Origin: a virus
Length of the DNA stretch: 28,448 bases
IMG/VR virus record: IMGVR_UViG_3300047200_000053
Coordinates: 1-28,448 of that record
Direction: 5' to 3' (one strand)
Part shown: in pieces, positions 7,198 to 15,867 of the stretch
How the letters are laid out: the number at the start of each line of letters is the position of its first letter
Position numbering within the stretch: the first letter of the stretch is position 1
The notes under the pieces: generated by a model
Told to the model about the DNA's origin: nothing
The model's database searches: none
Seen by the model: only the letters and a program-made list of their open reading frames with translations
Program-made: the position numbers and the translations under genes

Positions 7198-8031
7198 ATG
7201 TTCGGTCACGGACCATTCTATTTTTCTACGATCAGAAAGATGACTACGTACTTCGAATCTTGTTTCAACAATATTCATATTGTACGTGAGAATCCTGATC
7301 AACAACAACTACAACTTCTAAAGATTCCTCTGCAGCAAGCTCAGAAAGATAAGCTATTGCTGCGTGCTGATGCTGATCCTGAAATTCAAAGACAAGCAGC
7401 TATCGTTCTTCCTAGAATGTCGTATCAGATGACTACTATGCAGTATGATCCTGATCGTAAGCTAAATACGATCGGAAGAAACGCGAGAAAAGACGATACA
7501 GACGCAAACAAATTCAAGTCTCAATATAATCCTGTTCCATATAACTTCTTCTTCGATCTGAACGTCTATGTAAAGAACATCGAAGACGGAAACAGAATTG
7601 TTGAACAGATTATCCCGTTCTTTACACCTGAAATGACTGCTACGCTAAATCTTATTCCAGAAATGGACTTGACAGTAGACATTCCAATTGTTCTAAAGAG
7701 TGTTTCATACGAAGACAATTTTGATGGCAATTTTCCAGAAGATCGTAGAATGATTATCTGGACTTTGCAATTCATTGTCAAGGGATATATTTACGGACCA
7801 GTTCAGACAAAACCAATTATCAAAGTATCCAAGATGCAGTTCTATATGCCAGCTGGCAATACAATTACATCTACAAATAGTTTCTCAGGTCAAATTGTCG
7901 TTCAGCCAGGTTTGGATGCGAACGGAGATCCAACTACAATTCTAGTTAACTCAGTGCCTTATTCTAACATTGCAGTAGATGATAATTATGGATACATTGT
8001 GGACAATAAAGGAATCGTTATTAGCCAATGA
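7198..8031 (+). CDS. gp15: Tail terminator / sheath stabiliser gp15
   Basis: This 277-residue protein matches T4 gp15 (272 aa) in length and position. In T4 a gp15 hexamer caps the finished tail and joins it to the neck. Residues 1-25 (FYFSTIRKMTTYFESCFNNI) and the YNPVPYNFFFDLNVYVKNIEDGNRIVEQIIPFF...DRRMIIWTLQFIVKGYIYGP core are the conserved parts. A TAGGAG site precedes the ATG. The last four bases (ATGA) are shared with the start of the small terminase gene. Confidence 0.92.
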   Translation: MFGHGPFYFSTIRKMTTYFESCFNNIHIVRENPDQQQLQLLKIPLQQAQKDKLLLRADADPEIQRQAAIVLPRMSYQMTTMQYDPDRKLNTIGRNARKDDTDANKFKSQYNPVPYNFFFDLNVYVKNIEDGNRIVEQIIPFFTPEMTATLNLIPEMDLTVDIPIVLKSVSYEDNFDGNFPEDRRMIIWTLQFIVKGYIYGPVQTKPIIKVSKMQFYMPAGNTITSTNSFSGQIVVQPGLDANGDPTTILVNSVPYSNIAVDDNYGYIVDNKGIVISQ

Positions 8032-8444
8032 CAAATAATATGTTGACTTCTTCGAATTCAATATCACAGGCTTTGAATCTAACGCCTTTGGTACCAATAA
8101 CTACTGCTCAAGTTAAAGCAGTTATTGAGAATGACGATTATCAGACTGCAAAAGGTAATATGCACAACATAATCGAAGTAGGTACTGATGCTATGAATAA
8201 GCTATCAGAGAATATCGCTTTGTCGCAGGATCCACGTGCATTCAGAGTTCTTACAGAGCTTCTAAGTGTGATGGTAACTGCAAATAAAGAATTAATGGAG
8301 ATTGGCAAGACAAAAACAGAAATTGATAAGCTAAATAAAGTAGAAGACAATCAAACTATAAATAACAATCTATTCGTCGGCTCAACTGCCGACTTGGTTA
8401 AGATGTTGGGTGAGATTAAGACAAAACCCCCAGAAGAAGGTTAA
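8028..8444 (+). CDS. gp16: Terminase small subunit gp16
   Basis: This 138-residue protein, T4 gp16-like (164 aa), should recognise phage DNA and regulate the packaging motor gp17. The long central helices (residues 35-105, including AFRVLTELLSVMVTANKELMEIGKTKTEIDKL) agree with the coiled-coil oligomerisation core of the family, followed by TINNNLFVGSTADLVKML. It starts at an ATGA overlap with gp15. In T4, genes 16 and 17 overlap; here they are split by a small secreted protein, a terminator and a promoter. Confidence 0.85.
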   Translation: MTNNMLTSSNSISQALNLTPLVPITTAQVKAVIENDDYQTAKGNMHNIIEVGTDAMNKLSENIALSQDPRAFRVLTELLSVMVTANKELMEIGKTKTEIDKLNKVEDNQTINNNLFVGSTADLVKMLGEIKTKPPEEG

Positions 8445-8449
8445 GAGAG

Positions 8450-8662
8450 ATGACTAAATTACTTATTGCTGCTGTATTTTCAATGGTTTTCGTTGGTTCT
8501 GCTATCGCTGCAGATCTACCAACTGATGCAAGAGTTCCAACGGGAATTGACGTTCGCGGAACAGTAGATTACAAGCTATGCAAGGGAAGAGTAGTTCAAC
8601 AGACTCCTACTGCAACATGGAAAGCAAAAGCTATGTGGGACCGCGGTCTAGGAAGCGAATAA
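8450..8662 (+). CDS. Small secreted protein with signal peptide
   Basis: This 70-residue ORF is preceded by AGAGAG and begins 5 nt after gp16. Residues 1-21 form a clear Sec signal peptide (MTKLLIAA...SAIA) with a predicted signal peptidase I site before AD. The mature part is about 49 residues, basic to neutral, with a single Cys (YKLCKGR) and no lipobox. Export to the periplasm is likely. Its last-gene position before a strong terminator makes it a cargo gene at the end of the neck/terminase operon. The function is unknown; superinfection exclusion or envelope modification would fit but is not shown. Confidence 0.65.
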   Translation: MTKLLIAAVFSMVFVGSAIAADLPTDARVPTGIDVRGTVDYKLCKGRVVQQTPTATWKAKAMWDRGLGSE

Positions 8663-8690
8663 AGCTCAGCGAAAGCGAGCCGAAGAAAGA

Positions 8691-8722
8691 AGAGCTGGGA
8701 GGAGATCCTGGCTCTTTTTTTT
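8691..8722 (+). terminator. Intrinsic terminator after gp16 operon
   Basis: A 10-bp stem, AGAGCTGGGA pairing with TCCTGGCTCT (two G-T pairs), closes a GGAGA loop and runs into eight T residues. This is a textbook Rho-independent terminator and ends the operon that includes gp13-gp16 and the secreted protein. Confidence 0.9.
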
Positions 8723-8725
8723 GTA

Positions 8726-8733
8726 TATAAATA
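8726..8733 (+). promoter_or_regulatory. T4-type late promoter (TATAAATA) for gp17
   Basis: This is a perfect copy of the T4 late consensus, beginning 3 nt after the T-run of the terminator and 34 nt before the gp17 start. Unlike four other late sites here, it is followed by CCTTTAC rather than the A-rich extension. Confidence 0.75.
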
Positions 8734-8766
8734 CCTTTACAATACAATTTCTTTAAAGGTAATTAA

Positions 8767-10404
8767 ATGTCTACAGTTTCTGGTTATCGTGGATCTACTA
8801 CACTCAAGAAATCTAATACTCCTATTCAATGGACGCCGGAATTAATTGAGCAATTGACAAGATGTTCTGCTGACCCAATCTACTTTGCTGAACATCACAT
8901 GAAGATTGTTAACGTTGATAAGGGTCTTATTACGATTCCTTTCTATGATTATCAGAAAGAAATCATCACAACAATCAATGAAAATAGATATACAGTTGCT
9001 GAAATGGCTCGTCAGTCTGGAAAGACGACTGCTATTACTGCATACGTTCTTTGGTACATTATCTTTAATCCAAATAAGACTGTTGCTATTCTAGCGAACA
9101 AAGCTGAAACAGCTCGAGAAATTCTAGGAAGAGTTCAGCTCGCGTACGAACATTTGCCAGATTGGCTGCAACAAGGTGTTATCGAATGGAACAAAGGTTC
9201 ATTCGAATTAGAAAATGGATCAAGAGTTCTAGCTGCTGCTACATCTTCAAATAACATTCGTGGTTATTCTATTAACTTGCTGATCCTAGACGAAGCTGCA
9301 TTCATTGATAACTTCGATTCGTTCTTCGCATCTGTGTTTCCTACAATTTCATCTGGTCAATCTACTAAGCTTGTAATGATTTCCACTGTAAATGGTCTAA
9401 ATCATTTCCACAAGTTGACTACACTTGCTCGACAAGGGCAGAATGGATATAAGTTGATCTCTGTTTCTTGGGAAAGAGTTCCAGGAAGAGATCAGAAGTG
9501 GAAAGATCAAACTCTTGCTGCTATGAACTTTGATCACGATAAGTTCGCACAGGAATACGAAAATAGATATCTTGGTTCGTCAGGAACACTTATTGCTGGT
9601 TGGAAGCTTCAACAGCTAGTTCATCAGGTTCCTATATTCGAGAAACAAGGTATCACACAATACAAACAGCCAGAACCAAACAGAACATACGCAGGATTAG
9701 TTGACGTCTCCAGAGGAAAGGGAATCGACTATTCTGCTCTACAAATCATCGATGTCACTGAAATGCCATACAATCAGGTATTCGTATTCAGAGACAACAT
9801 GACAACTCCTGCAGACTTTGCTGAAATCATTAATCGTATTGGCAAAATGTACAATACATCTGCGATTCTAGTCGAAGTCAACGATATTGGCCAGCAAGTT
9901 GCAGACATTCTATACTTCGACTACGAGTATCCTAACATCTTGTTTACGGAATCTGCAGGATCACAAGGAAAGAGAATCACACATTCTTGGAAACAAGGAA
10001 CAGATAGAGGTATCAGAACAACAAAGACAGTTAAGTCAATCGGCTGTTCTATGATGAAACTTCTAATTGAACAAGACCAACTTATAATCAACGACCACAA
10101 TACAATACACGAATTGTCAACGTTCTCCAAAAAGAACAACAGTTATCAGGCTGAACCTGGCGAACATGACGACCTTGTAATGTGTTTAGTTCTGTTTTCT
10201 TGGTTGACAGAACAAAAATACTTCAAAGACATGACAGATATTAATACATTGATGAAATTGAAGGAAAGAGATGAAGAAGAACTAATACAACAAATGACTC
10301 CATTCGGGTTTATTGATGATGGACGAGAAGATGATATTGTTATGATAGACGACTTTGAGAAGAATGGCGACAGATGGATGCTAGTCGACAAAAACCAGTT
10401 TTGA
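8767..10404 (+). CDS. gp17: Terminase large subunit gp17
   Basis: This 545-residue packaging motor ATPase and headful nuclease drives DNA through the portal. The ATPase half has Walker A ARQSGKTT at 81-88 and Walker B LLILDEAAF at 171-179 with the catalytic Glu176. The RNase H-like nuclease half has acidic residues at D313 (GLVDVSRGKG), E370 (AILVEVND) and the EHDDLV motif near 473. T4 gp17 is 610 residues, so this is a compact version. It has its own terminator/promoter boundary. AAAGG precedes the ATG. Confidence 0.97.
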   Translation: MSTVSGYRGSTTLKKSNTPIQWTPELIEQLTRCSADPIYFAEHHMKIVNVDKGLITIPFYDYQKEIITTINENRYTVAEMARQSGKTTAITAYVLWYIIFNPNKTVAILANKAETAREILGRVQLAYEHLPDWLQQGVIEWNKGSFELENGSRVLAAATSSNNIRGYSINLLILDEAAFIDNFDSFFASVFPTISSGQSTKLVMISTVNGLNHFHKLTTLARQGQNGYKLISVSWERVPGRDQKWKDQTLAAMNFDHDKFAQEYENRYLGSSGTLIAGWKLQQLVHQVPIFEKQGITQYKQPEPNRTYAGLVDVSRGKGIDYSALQIIDVTEMPYNQVFVFRDNMTTPADFAEIINRIGKMYNTSAILVEVNDIGQQVADILYFDYEYPNILFTESAGSQGKRITHSWKQGTDRGIRTTKTVKSIGCSMMKLLIEQDQLIINDHNTIHELSTFSKKNNSYQAEPGEHDDLVMCLVLFSWLTEQKYFKDMTDINTLMKLKERDEEELIQQMTPFGFIDDGREDDIVMIDDFEKNGDRWMLVDKNQF

Positions 10405-10411
10405 ATAAATA
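10404..10411 (+). promoter_or_regulatory. T4-type late promoter (AATAAATA) for gp18
   Basis: This matches TATAAATA at 7 of 8 positions and is followed by the shared A-rich extension (AAAATAACAA). It overlaps the gp17 stop codon and lies 80 nt before gp18. The leader contains the 10-bp palindrome TGATCGATCA at 10446-10455 and a strong AGAAGGAGAG ribosome binding site. Confidence 0.6.
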
Positions 10412-10490
10412 AAAATAACAAAAAATATCATTATCTGATAAAGATTGATCGATCACAATAATAATAAACTCTGAGAAGGAGAGACTTTAC

Positions 10491-12980
10491 ATGTCATTTC
10501 TAATATCGCCTGGCGTACAGGTTAGAGAAATTGATTTAACTACTATCGTTCCTAACGTTTCTACAACGGAAGGTGCGATCGGTGGTGTATTTAGATGGGG
10601 ACCTATCGGGCAAAGAACTCTAGTTGACTCGGAGAATGACCTAGTTAGCCGCTTTGGAAAGCCTACAAATCTTAACCCAGAAACTTGGTTCACTGCTGCG
10701 TCTTTCTTGGGATATGGTAACAGACTTTACGTATCGAGAGCTGCGAACACTTCAGGCGTTACTCCTTCTGTAACTGCAAACGTAACTAATGGAAGTGCGA
10801 CCGTTGTTCTTTCTACAGGTAATACTGCAGAATTGCAAATCGGTTTGATCCTAATTAGCTCTGCAAATTCAGGCCTAACTCCTGGTGCAACGATTGCTTC
10901 GATCGTTAACTCAACTGCATTCACAATCACAAGCAACGCATATGCGATTGCTAATACGACAGCTGATGCACTTCAGTTCGTTTCGAACACAGTATTTACT
11001 GCTGTTGCGAACACAGGACCAGTTGCAAACCTAGAATACCAGATCGTTAAGAATGAAGACCACTTCCAAGCGAAGGAAGGTACATTCGATACAGACGTTA
11101 AGTTCCTAGCAAGATACCCAGGAGAAATGGGTAACTCACTTCGTGTTTCTGTTTGCGGTAACTCACGCGGTTTCAGCTCAGACATCGATTTGACTTCATA
11201 CGGAACGAAGGCTTGGTTTACTGTTAATGTAAACTCAAACACAACAACGGTTAAGGTTGCAGGCGCAACAAACGCTGCTGCACACGGTAACGCAACTGCT
11301 CTAAAGACTCTGTTGAACGTAACCGACTTGATCGAAATAGGAAATACAGTTCTGGGATCTCAGTACTTGAAGATCACAGCTTCTGGAAACGTAACAAACT
11401 ACGGTACAACTGCTGCTACGGTCGCTGTTACGACAGACGTAAGCACAGATACTGCAAATAATCTTGTTACTGCGAACAACACAACTAACCTAGCAGCAGG
11501 AATGATTCTTACATCAGGTAACACATACCTGTTGGATCTTGTTGTTAATAACGTTGTTAACTCGACATCATTCTACACAACAACAGCTCCTGCCGTAACG
11601 ATCACGTCGAACGCTTCTACGTTCTCGTGCATCACATCATGGCCATTGAGCTTCGAAGACCAGTTCCAGCTTTCGGATCCGTTCACATATACGTCAGCGA
11701 ATTCGAATATGAAGACAGTAACACGTCACTGGGAATTCTTCAATAAGGTTGATCTTGCTCCTGGACAGTCTGACTACCAGATTAACTTCGGTAACTCAGC
11801 AATCAACTCTGACGAAATGCACGTAGTTGTTACAGACGACGGTGGAAAGTTCACTGGCGTTCCTGGAACAGTACTTGAAGTATTCAGAGCGGTTTCGAGA
11901 GCTACAAATGCTAAGACAATTGATGGTGCAGCAAATCACTATAAGACAGTGATCAACGATGCATCACAGTACATCTACGCAGTAAATGATATCTCAGGTG
12001 CTGCTTCGACAACTGCTGAATTGCTAAGCAACTCAACACTTGACATTGTTTCTTACAGAATGCAACTTGGACGCGATGGTAAGGATGAAACTTCTATCGA
12101 ACAATCAGTTCTAACAACAGCTTATGACTTCTTCGCTTCAAAGGAAGAATCAGACATCTCGTTGGTTCTAACTGGTAAGTCAAGATCATTCACTCTAGCA
12201 AACTACTTGATCGATAATATTGCTGAGAAACGTATGGATTGTATCGTTCTGTGCTCGCCACAGAAGGGTGACGTTGTTAATAACGTAGGTAACGAAGCAG
12301 ACGCTATTGTGTCGTTCCGTAATAACCTTCGTTCAACATCATACGGTGTTCTAGACTCTGGATACAAGTACATGTACGACAGATACAACGACATTTATCG
12401 TTGGATTCCGTTGAACGGAGATACTGGTGGTCTATGCGTTAGAACAGACTCAACAAACGATCCATGGTGGTCACCAGCTGGATTCAATCGTGGACAAATC
12501 AAGAACATCGTTCGTCTTGCTTATAATCCACGTCAAGCTGATCGTGACACATTGTATAAGGCAGGTGTTAACCCAGTTGTTACATTCCCTGGACAAGGAA
12601 CAATCTTGTTTGGTGATAAGACACTTCTAGCGAAGCCTTCTGCATTCGATCGTATTAACGTTCGTAGATTGTTCATCGTTCTAGAAAAGGCGATCTCTAC
12701 TGCTTCGAAGTATACACTATTTGAATTCAACGATCAGTTCACTCGTTCGCAATTCAAGAACCTTGTAATTCCATATCTTCGTGACGTTCAAGGACGTCGT
12801 GGTATTACGGACTTCTTGGTTGTTTGTGATGACACAAATAATACTCCGGAAATTATTGACCGTAACGAATTCGTTGGCGACATCTACATTAAGCCAGCAC
12901 GTTCGATCAATTTTATTCAATTGAATTTCGTGGCAGTTCGTACAGGCGTAGCGTTCTCAGAAGTCGTTGGCAAGTTCTAA
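10491..12980 (+). CDS. gp18: Tail sheath protein gp18
   Basis: This 829-residue contractile sheath subunit has the conserved start SPGVQVREIDLT and GAIGGVFRWGPIG, and a C-terminal half typical of the family: YNDIYRWIPLNGDTGGLCVRTD, WWSPAGFNRGQIKN, RRLFIVLEKAI and FNDQFTRSQFKN. The C-terminal third mediates sheath assembly and contraction. It is much longer than T4 gp18 (659). The extra length lies at residues about 85-380, rich in Asn, Thr, Ala, Ser and Val, and includes two related segments (99-150 and 322-374) sharing VNST-x-F and TITSNA. These are likely surface-exposed decoration domains. It is followed by a homing endonuclease. Confidence 0.95.
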   Translation: MSFLISPGVQVREIDLTTIVPNVSTTEGAIGGVFRWGPIGQRTLVDSENDLVSRFGKPTNLNPETWFTAASFLGYGNRLYVSRAANTSGVTPSVTANVTNGSATVVLSTGNTAELQIGLILISSANSGLTPGATIASIVNSTAFTITSNAYAIANTTADALQFVSNTVFTAVANTGPVANLEYQIVKNEDHFQAKEGTFDTDVKFLARYPGEMGNSLRVSVCGNSRGFSSDIDLTSYGTKAWFTVNVNSNTTTVKVAGATNAAAHGNATALKTLLNVTDLIEIGNTVLGSQYLKITASGNVTNYGTTAATVAVTTDVSTDTANNLVTANNTTNLAAGMILTSGNTYLLDLVVNNVVNSTSFYTTTAPAVTITSNASTFSCITSWPLSFEDQFQLSDPFTYTSANSNMKTVTRHWEFFNKVDLAPGQSDYQINFGNSAINSDEMHVVVTDDGGKFTGVPGTVLEVFRAVSRATNAKTIDGAANHYKTVINDASQYIYAVNDISGAASTTAELLSNSTLDIVSYRMQLGRDGKDETSIEQSVLTTAYDFFASKEESDISLVLTGKSRSFTLANYLIDNIAEKRMDCIVLCSPQKGDVVNNVGNEADAIVSFRNNLRSTSYGVLDSGYKYMYDRYNDIYRWIPLNGDTGGLCVRTDSTNDPWWSPAGFNRGQIKNIVRLAYNPRQADRDTLYKAGVNPVVTFPGQGTILFGDKTLLAKPSAFDRINVRRLFIVLEKAISTASKYTLFEFNDQFTRSQFKNLVIPYLRDVQGRRGITDFLVVCDDTNNTPEIIDRNEFVGDIYIKPARSINFIQLNFVAVRTGVAFSEVVGKF

Positions 12981-13026
12981 AAATAAAATTTATCTATTTT
13001 GACTTACCTTTAACTTCACTGAACAC

Positions 13027-13071
13027 AAATACTCTGGTAGGAATCGTCCTACGCTTTCTACCGGAGTATTT
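13027..13071 (+). promoter_or_regulatory. Hairpin sequestering the ribosome binding site of the homing endonuclease
   Basis: The 14-nt arms at 13027-13040 (AAATACTCTGGTAG) and 13058-13071 (CTACCGGAGTATTT) pair fully, with one G-T pair, around a 17-nt loop. The right arm contains GGAG (13063-13066), the ribosome binding site 8 nt before the ATG at 13075. An alternative hairpin, GTAGGA/TCCTAC around ATCG (13037-13052), would open the stem and release GGAG. T4 homing endonucleases are known to be repressed by similar structures. Confidence 0.8.
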
Positions 13072-13074
13072 AAA

Positions 13075-13695
13075 ATGCAAAAATATGGGTTCATTTATAT
13101 TTGGTATGACAAGAAACACAAAAAGTTTTATATCGGAAGACATTGGGGTACAGAAGATGATGGGTACATTTGTTCTTCTACAAATATGAGAAACAATTAT
13201 AATGGTCGCCCTCAAGATTTCAAACGTAGAATAATTGCAAAAGTATACTGTCGTCAGCAACTAGTTATTGAAGAACAAAGATGGCTCGACATGATCAAGC
13301 CAACAGAATGTAAGTACAAATATTACAATACGACACTAAAAGCTGATACTCCTTCAATGCGAGGCAAACAACATTCTGAAGAAACAAAAATAAAAATGAG
13401 TATTGCAGCTACAGGTAAACCAAAAAGCGAAGAACACAAACAAAAGCTTAGAGAAATTAATCTCGGCAAAAAATTATCAGAAGAAACTAAAAGAAAAATT
13501 AGCGAGAACCACAATAGAGATTATACCGATCCAATCTTTCGAGCAAAAATGTCGTTAGCTGCAAAAAATAGATCTGCTGAAACCAGGAAAAAATTAAGTG
13601 AAAATGCAAAAAGAAGAAGAGCGGAAGGCACTTTTGGTAGAGGCATTAAATCTCTGATAAATAGCAATAAATTACTTCAAAGGAGTATCGGTTAA
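13075..13695 (+). CDS. GIY-YIG homing endonuclease (Seg / I-TevI type)
   Basis: This 206-residue free-standing homing endonuclease is inserted between sheath and tube genes. The N-terminal GIY-YIG nuclease domain is seen in [22 protein letters not shown] (the GIY element appears as GFIYIW and YIG as FYIGRH), with a probable catalytic Glu in EEQRW. Residues about 98-175 carry repeated NUMOD3-like DNA-binding units: [36 protein letters not shown] and RSAETRKKL. It presumably cuts gene 18/19 DNA of related phages and spreads by repair. The gp19 ribosome binding site (AGGAG at 13681) lies inside its last codons, and its stop overlaps the gp19 ATG. Translation is probably held low by the upstream hairpin. 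Confidence 0.9.
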   Translation: MQKYGFIYIWYDKKHKKFYIGRHWGTEDDGYICSSTNMRNNYNGRPQDFKRRIIAKVYCRQQLVIEEQRWLDMIKPTECKYKYYNTTLKADTPSMRGKQHSEETKIKMSIAATGKPKSEEHKQKLREINLGKKLSEETKRKISENHNRDYTDPIFRAKMSLAAKNRSAETRKKLSENAKRRRAEGTFGRGIKSLINSNKLLQRSIG

Positions 13696-14297
13696 TGACA
13701 TTCAGCATTAATGAGTTCAAATCAAACGGTCTTGTATTTGGAGGCGCAAGACCGGCTATGTTCGAAATTACTCTTCCTCAATGGCCCGGAGCACTTCCAG
13801 ACGCATCGAGAAAGCTGTCGTTTCTAGCAAAAGCCGCATCGTTGCCTCCATCTATCCTTGACCCAATCGAAATCCCTTACATGGGGCGTAGAATCAAGGT
13901 TGTAGGCGATAGATCGTTCCCAGCTTGGTCAATCACAGTAATGAACGACGAAGACTTCTTGCTTCGTGAATCGTTCGAACAGTGGCACCAGTTGCTGAAC
14001 CAAAGAGAGCAGAACGTTTCTGCTATTGGTACAGAACCTGCAAACTACAAGAAGGATATCATCGTTACTCAGCTTTCAAAGGGTGGCGGAGATCGTCCAA
14101 TCTCGACAAGCTCGGCTTCAGTACAGCCAGCTTCCGGGTCGATATATACTTATACATTAGTTGGTGCTTTCCCAACAGTTGTAGATCCAATTCAGTTGGA
14201 CTTCGAAGCTGTCAATCAGGTAGAGCAGTTCAACGTTGAATTCCAATATGATTATTGGGAACCACGTGAAATCCGTGAAGGCGTTTCGCCAGAATAA
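13695..14297 (+). CDS. gp19: Tail tube protein gp19
   Basis: This 200-residue protein forms the rigid inner tube stacked inside the sheath (T4 gp19: 163 aa). Family features are FEITLPQWPG near the N-terminus, KAASLPPSILDPIEIPYMGRRIKVVGDR, FPAWSITVMNDEDFLLRESFEQW and the C-terminal YTLVGAFPTVVDPIQLDFEAVNQVEQFNVEFQYDYW. Its ribosome binding site sits within the upstream homing endonuclease gene, so the mobile gene has been fitted in without separating the tube gene from its translation signal. Confidence 0.93.
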   Translation: MTFSINEFKSNGLVFGGARPAMFEITLPQWPGALPDASRKLSFLAKAASLPPSILDPIEIPYMGRRIKVVGDRSFPAWSITVMNDEDFLLRESFEQWHQLLNQREQNVSAIGTEPANYKKDIIVTQLSKGGGDRPISTSSASVQPASGSIYTYTLVGAFPTVVDPIQLDFEAVNQVEQFNVEFQYDYWEPREIREGVSPE

Positions 14298-14316
14298 TTA
14301 AAGGATTGTTTTACAT

Positions 14317-15855
14317 ATGAGTGAGGGTTTTAGCCTTTTTGGTTTCAATATCAAAAGAAGACCGCAGCCAGAGACTGTAAAATCATTTACACCTGAGGTG
14401 AAAGATGATGGAGCGGTAGTTGTTTCTGCGGGTGGTGTTTATGGAACATATGTAGATCTCGACGGAACAGTAAGAACAGAAGCCGAGTTGGTTTCTAAGT
14501 ACCGTCAAATGTCATTGCAGCCTGAAATTGATAGAGCTGTAAATGAGATTGTCAATGAAGCAATCGTCACAGAAGACGGTCATCCAACATGCCAAATCGT
14601 GTTGGATGACTTGAAAGTCGGCGATGGCCTTAAAGACGCTATCACAAATGAGTTCAAGAATATCCTAGATATCTTGAACTTCCAAAAGACTTGTTATGAC
14701 GTATTCAAGCGTTGGTACATAGACGGAAGAGCATATTACCACATCGTTATTGATGAGGCAAGACCTGACGAAGGAATCAAGGAACTAAGATATATTGATC
14801 CTCGCAAGATTCGCAAAATCCGTGAAGTAACTAAGAAGAAGGACAAGGCGACTGACGCAGTTCTTCAGAATACTAAAACTGAATACTACATATACAATGA
14901 AAAGGGATTGAATTACAACGCGAAAGTTCAGTCGAATCTTGGTACATCTGGTATCAGAATCAAAGTTGACTCGATCATTCACGTCTCTTCTGGATTGATG
15001 GACGAGAATAATACTCTTGTATTGTCTTATCTGCATCCTGCTATTAAAGCATTGAATCAATTGAGAACGCTGGAAGATTCTTCTTTGATATACCACTTAT
15101 CTCGTGCTCCAGAACGTCGTATCTTCTACATCGACGTAGGAAATCTCCCAAAAATTAAAGCTGAGCAGTACCTTCGTGAAATGATGGTCAAGTATAAAAA
15201 CAAACTATCATATGACGCAGTTACTGGCGAAATTCGTGATGATCGCAAGTTCATGACGATGCTAGAAGACTATTGGTTACCTAGAAGAGAAGGAAACAGA
15301 GGAACAGAGATCACGACGCTTCAAGGCGGAACTGCTCTTCCTCAGCTACTACAATCGGTAGAGTACTTCCAAGACAGATTGTATCGTTCATTGCAGGTTC
15401 CTATTTCTCGTTTGAAGCCAGAAGATGGCTACACGATTGGTAGATCAACTGAAATTACCAGAGACGAAGTTAATTTCTCGAAGTTCATTGATAGAACACG
15501 TAACAAGTTTGCTGATCTGTTTATGATCGCTCTAGAAAAGCAATTGATTCTAAAGAAGATTGCTGCTCCAGAAGATTGGGACCAGATTAAGAAGTTTATC
15601 AGATTCAAGTTCCTAAGCGATCCTTATTTCTCTGAAATGAAGCAACAAGAGATCCTTGGTGAACGTATGCAAAGACTTGGATTGATTGTTCCTTATATCG
15701 GTCGTTTCTATTCTAACTCATGGGTTAGAAAGAATGTTCTACAACAGACTGATGAAGATATTAAGCAAAATGATCTTGAAATTAAACAAGAAATGAAGAT
15801 ACCACAATACAACGTAGAATTGGTTCCAGCATCTGGGCCACCGAATATACCATAA
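14317..15855 (+). CDS. gp20: Portal protein gp20
   Basis: This 512-residue protein (T4 524) forms the dodecameric portal through which DNA enters and leaves the head, and nucleates prohead assembly. Recognisable parts are KYRQMSLQPEIDRAVNEIVNEAI, FKRWYIDGRAYYHIVID, ELRYIDPRKIRKIREV, RAPERRIFYIDVGNLPK, YWLPRREGNRGTEITTLQGG and PISRLKPEDGYTIGRSTEITRDE, all typical of T4-like portals. AAGGA at 14301 precedes the ATG. It begins the portal-core-protease-scaffold-capsid run. Confidence 0.97.
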   Translation: MSEGFSLFGFNIKRRPQPETVKSFTPEVKDDGAVVVSAGGVYGTYVDLDGTVRTEAELVSKYRQMSLQPEIDRAVNEIVNEAIVTEDGHPTCQIVLDDLKVGDGLKDAITNEFKNILDILNFQKTCYDVFKRWYIDGRAYYHIVIDEARPDEGIKELRYIDPRKIRKIREVTKKKDKATDAVLQNTKTEYYIYNEKGLNYNAKVQSNLGTSGIRIKVDSIIHVSSGLMDENNTLVLSYLHPAIKALNQLRTLEDSSLIYHLSRAPERRIFYIDVGNLPKIKAEQYLREMMVKYKNKLSYDAVTGEIRDDRKFMTMLEDYWLPRREGNRGTEITTLQGGTALPQLLQSVEYFQDRLYRSLQVPISRLKPEDGYTIGRSTEITRDEVNFSKFIDRTRNKFADLFMIALEKQLILKKIAAPEDWDQIKKFIRFKFLSDPYFSEMKQQEILGERMQRLGLIVPYIGRFYSNSWVRKNVLQQTDEDIKQNDLEIKQEMKIPQYNVELVPASGPPNIP

Positions 15856-15867
15856 GGAGTTAAACAA

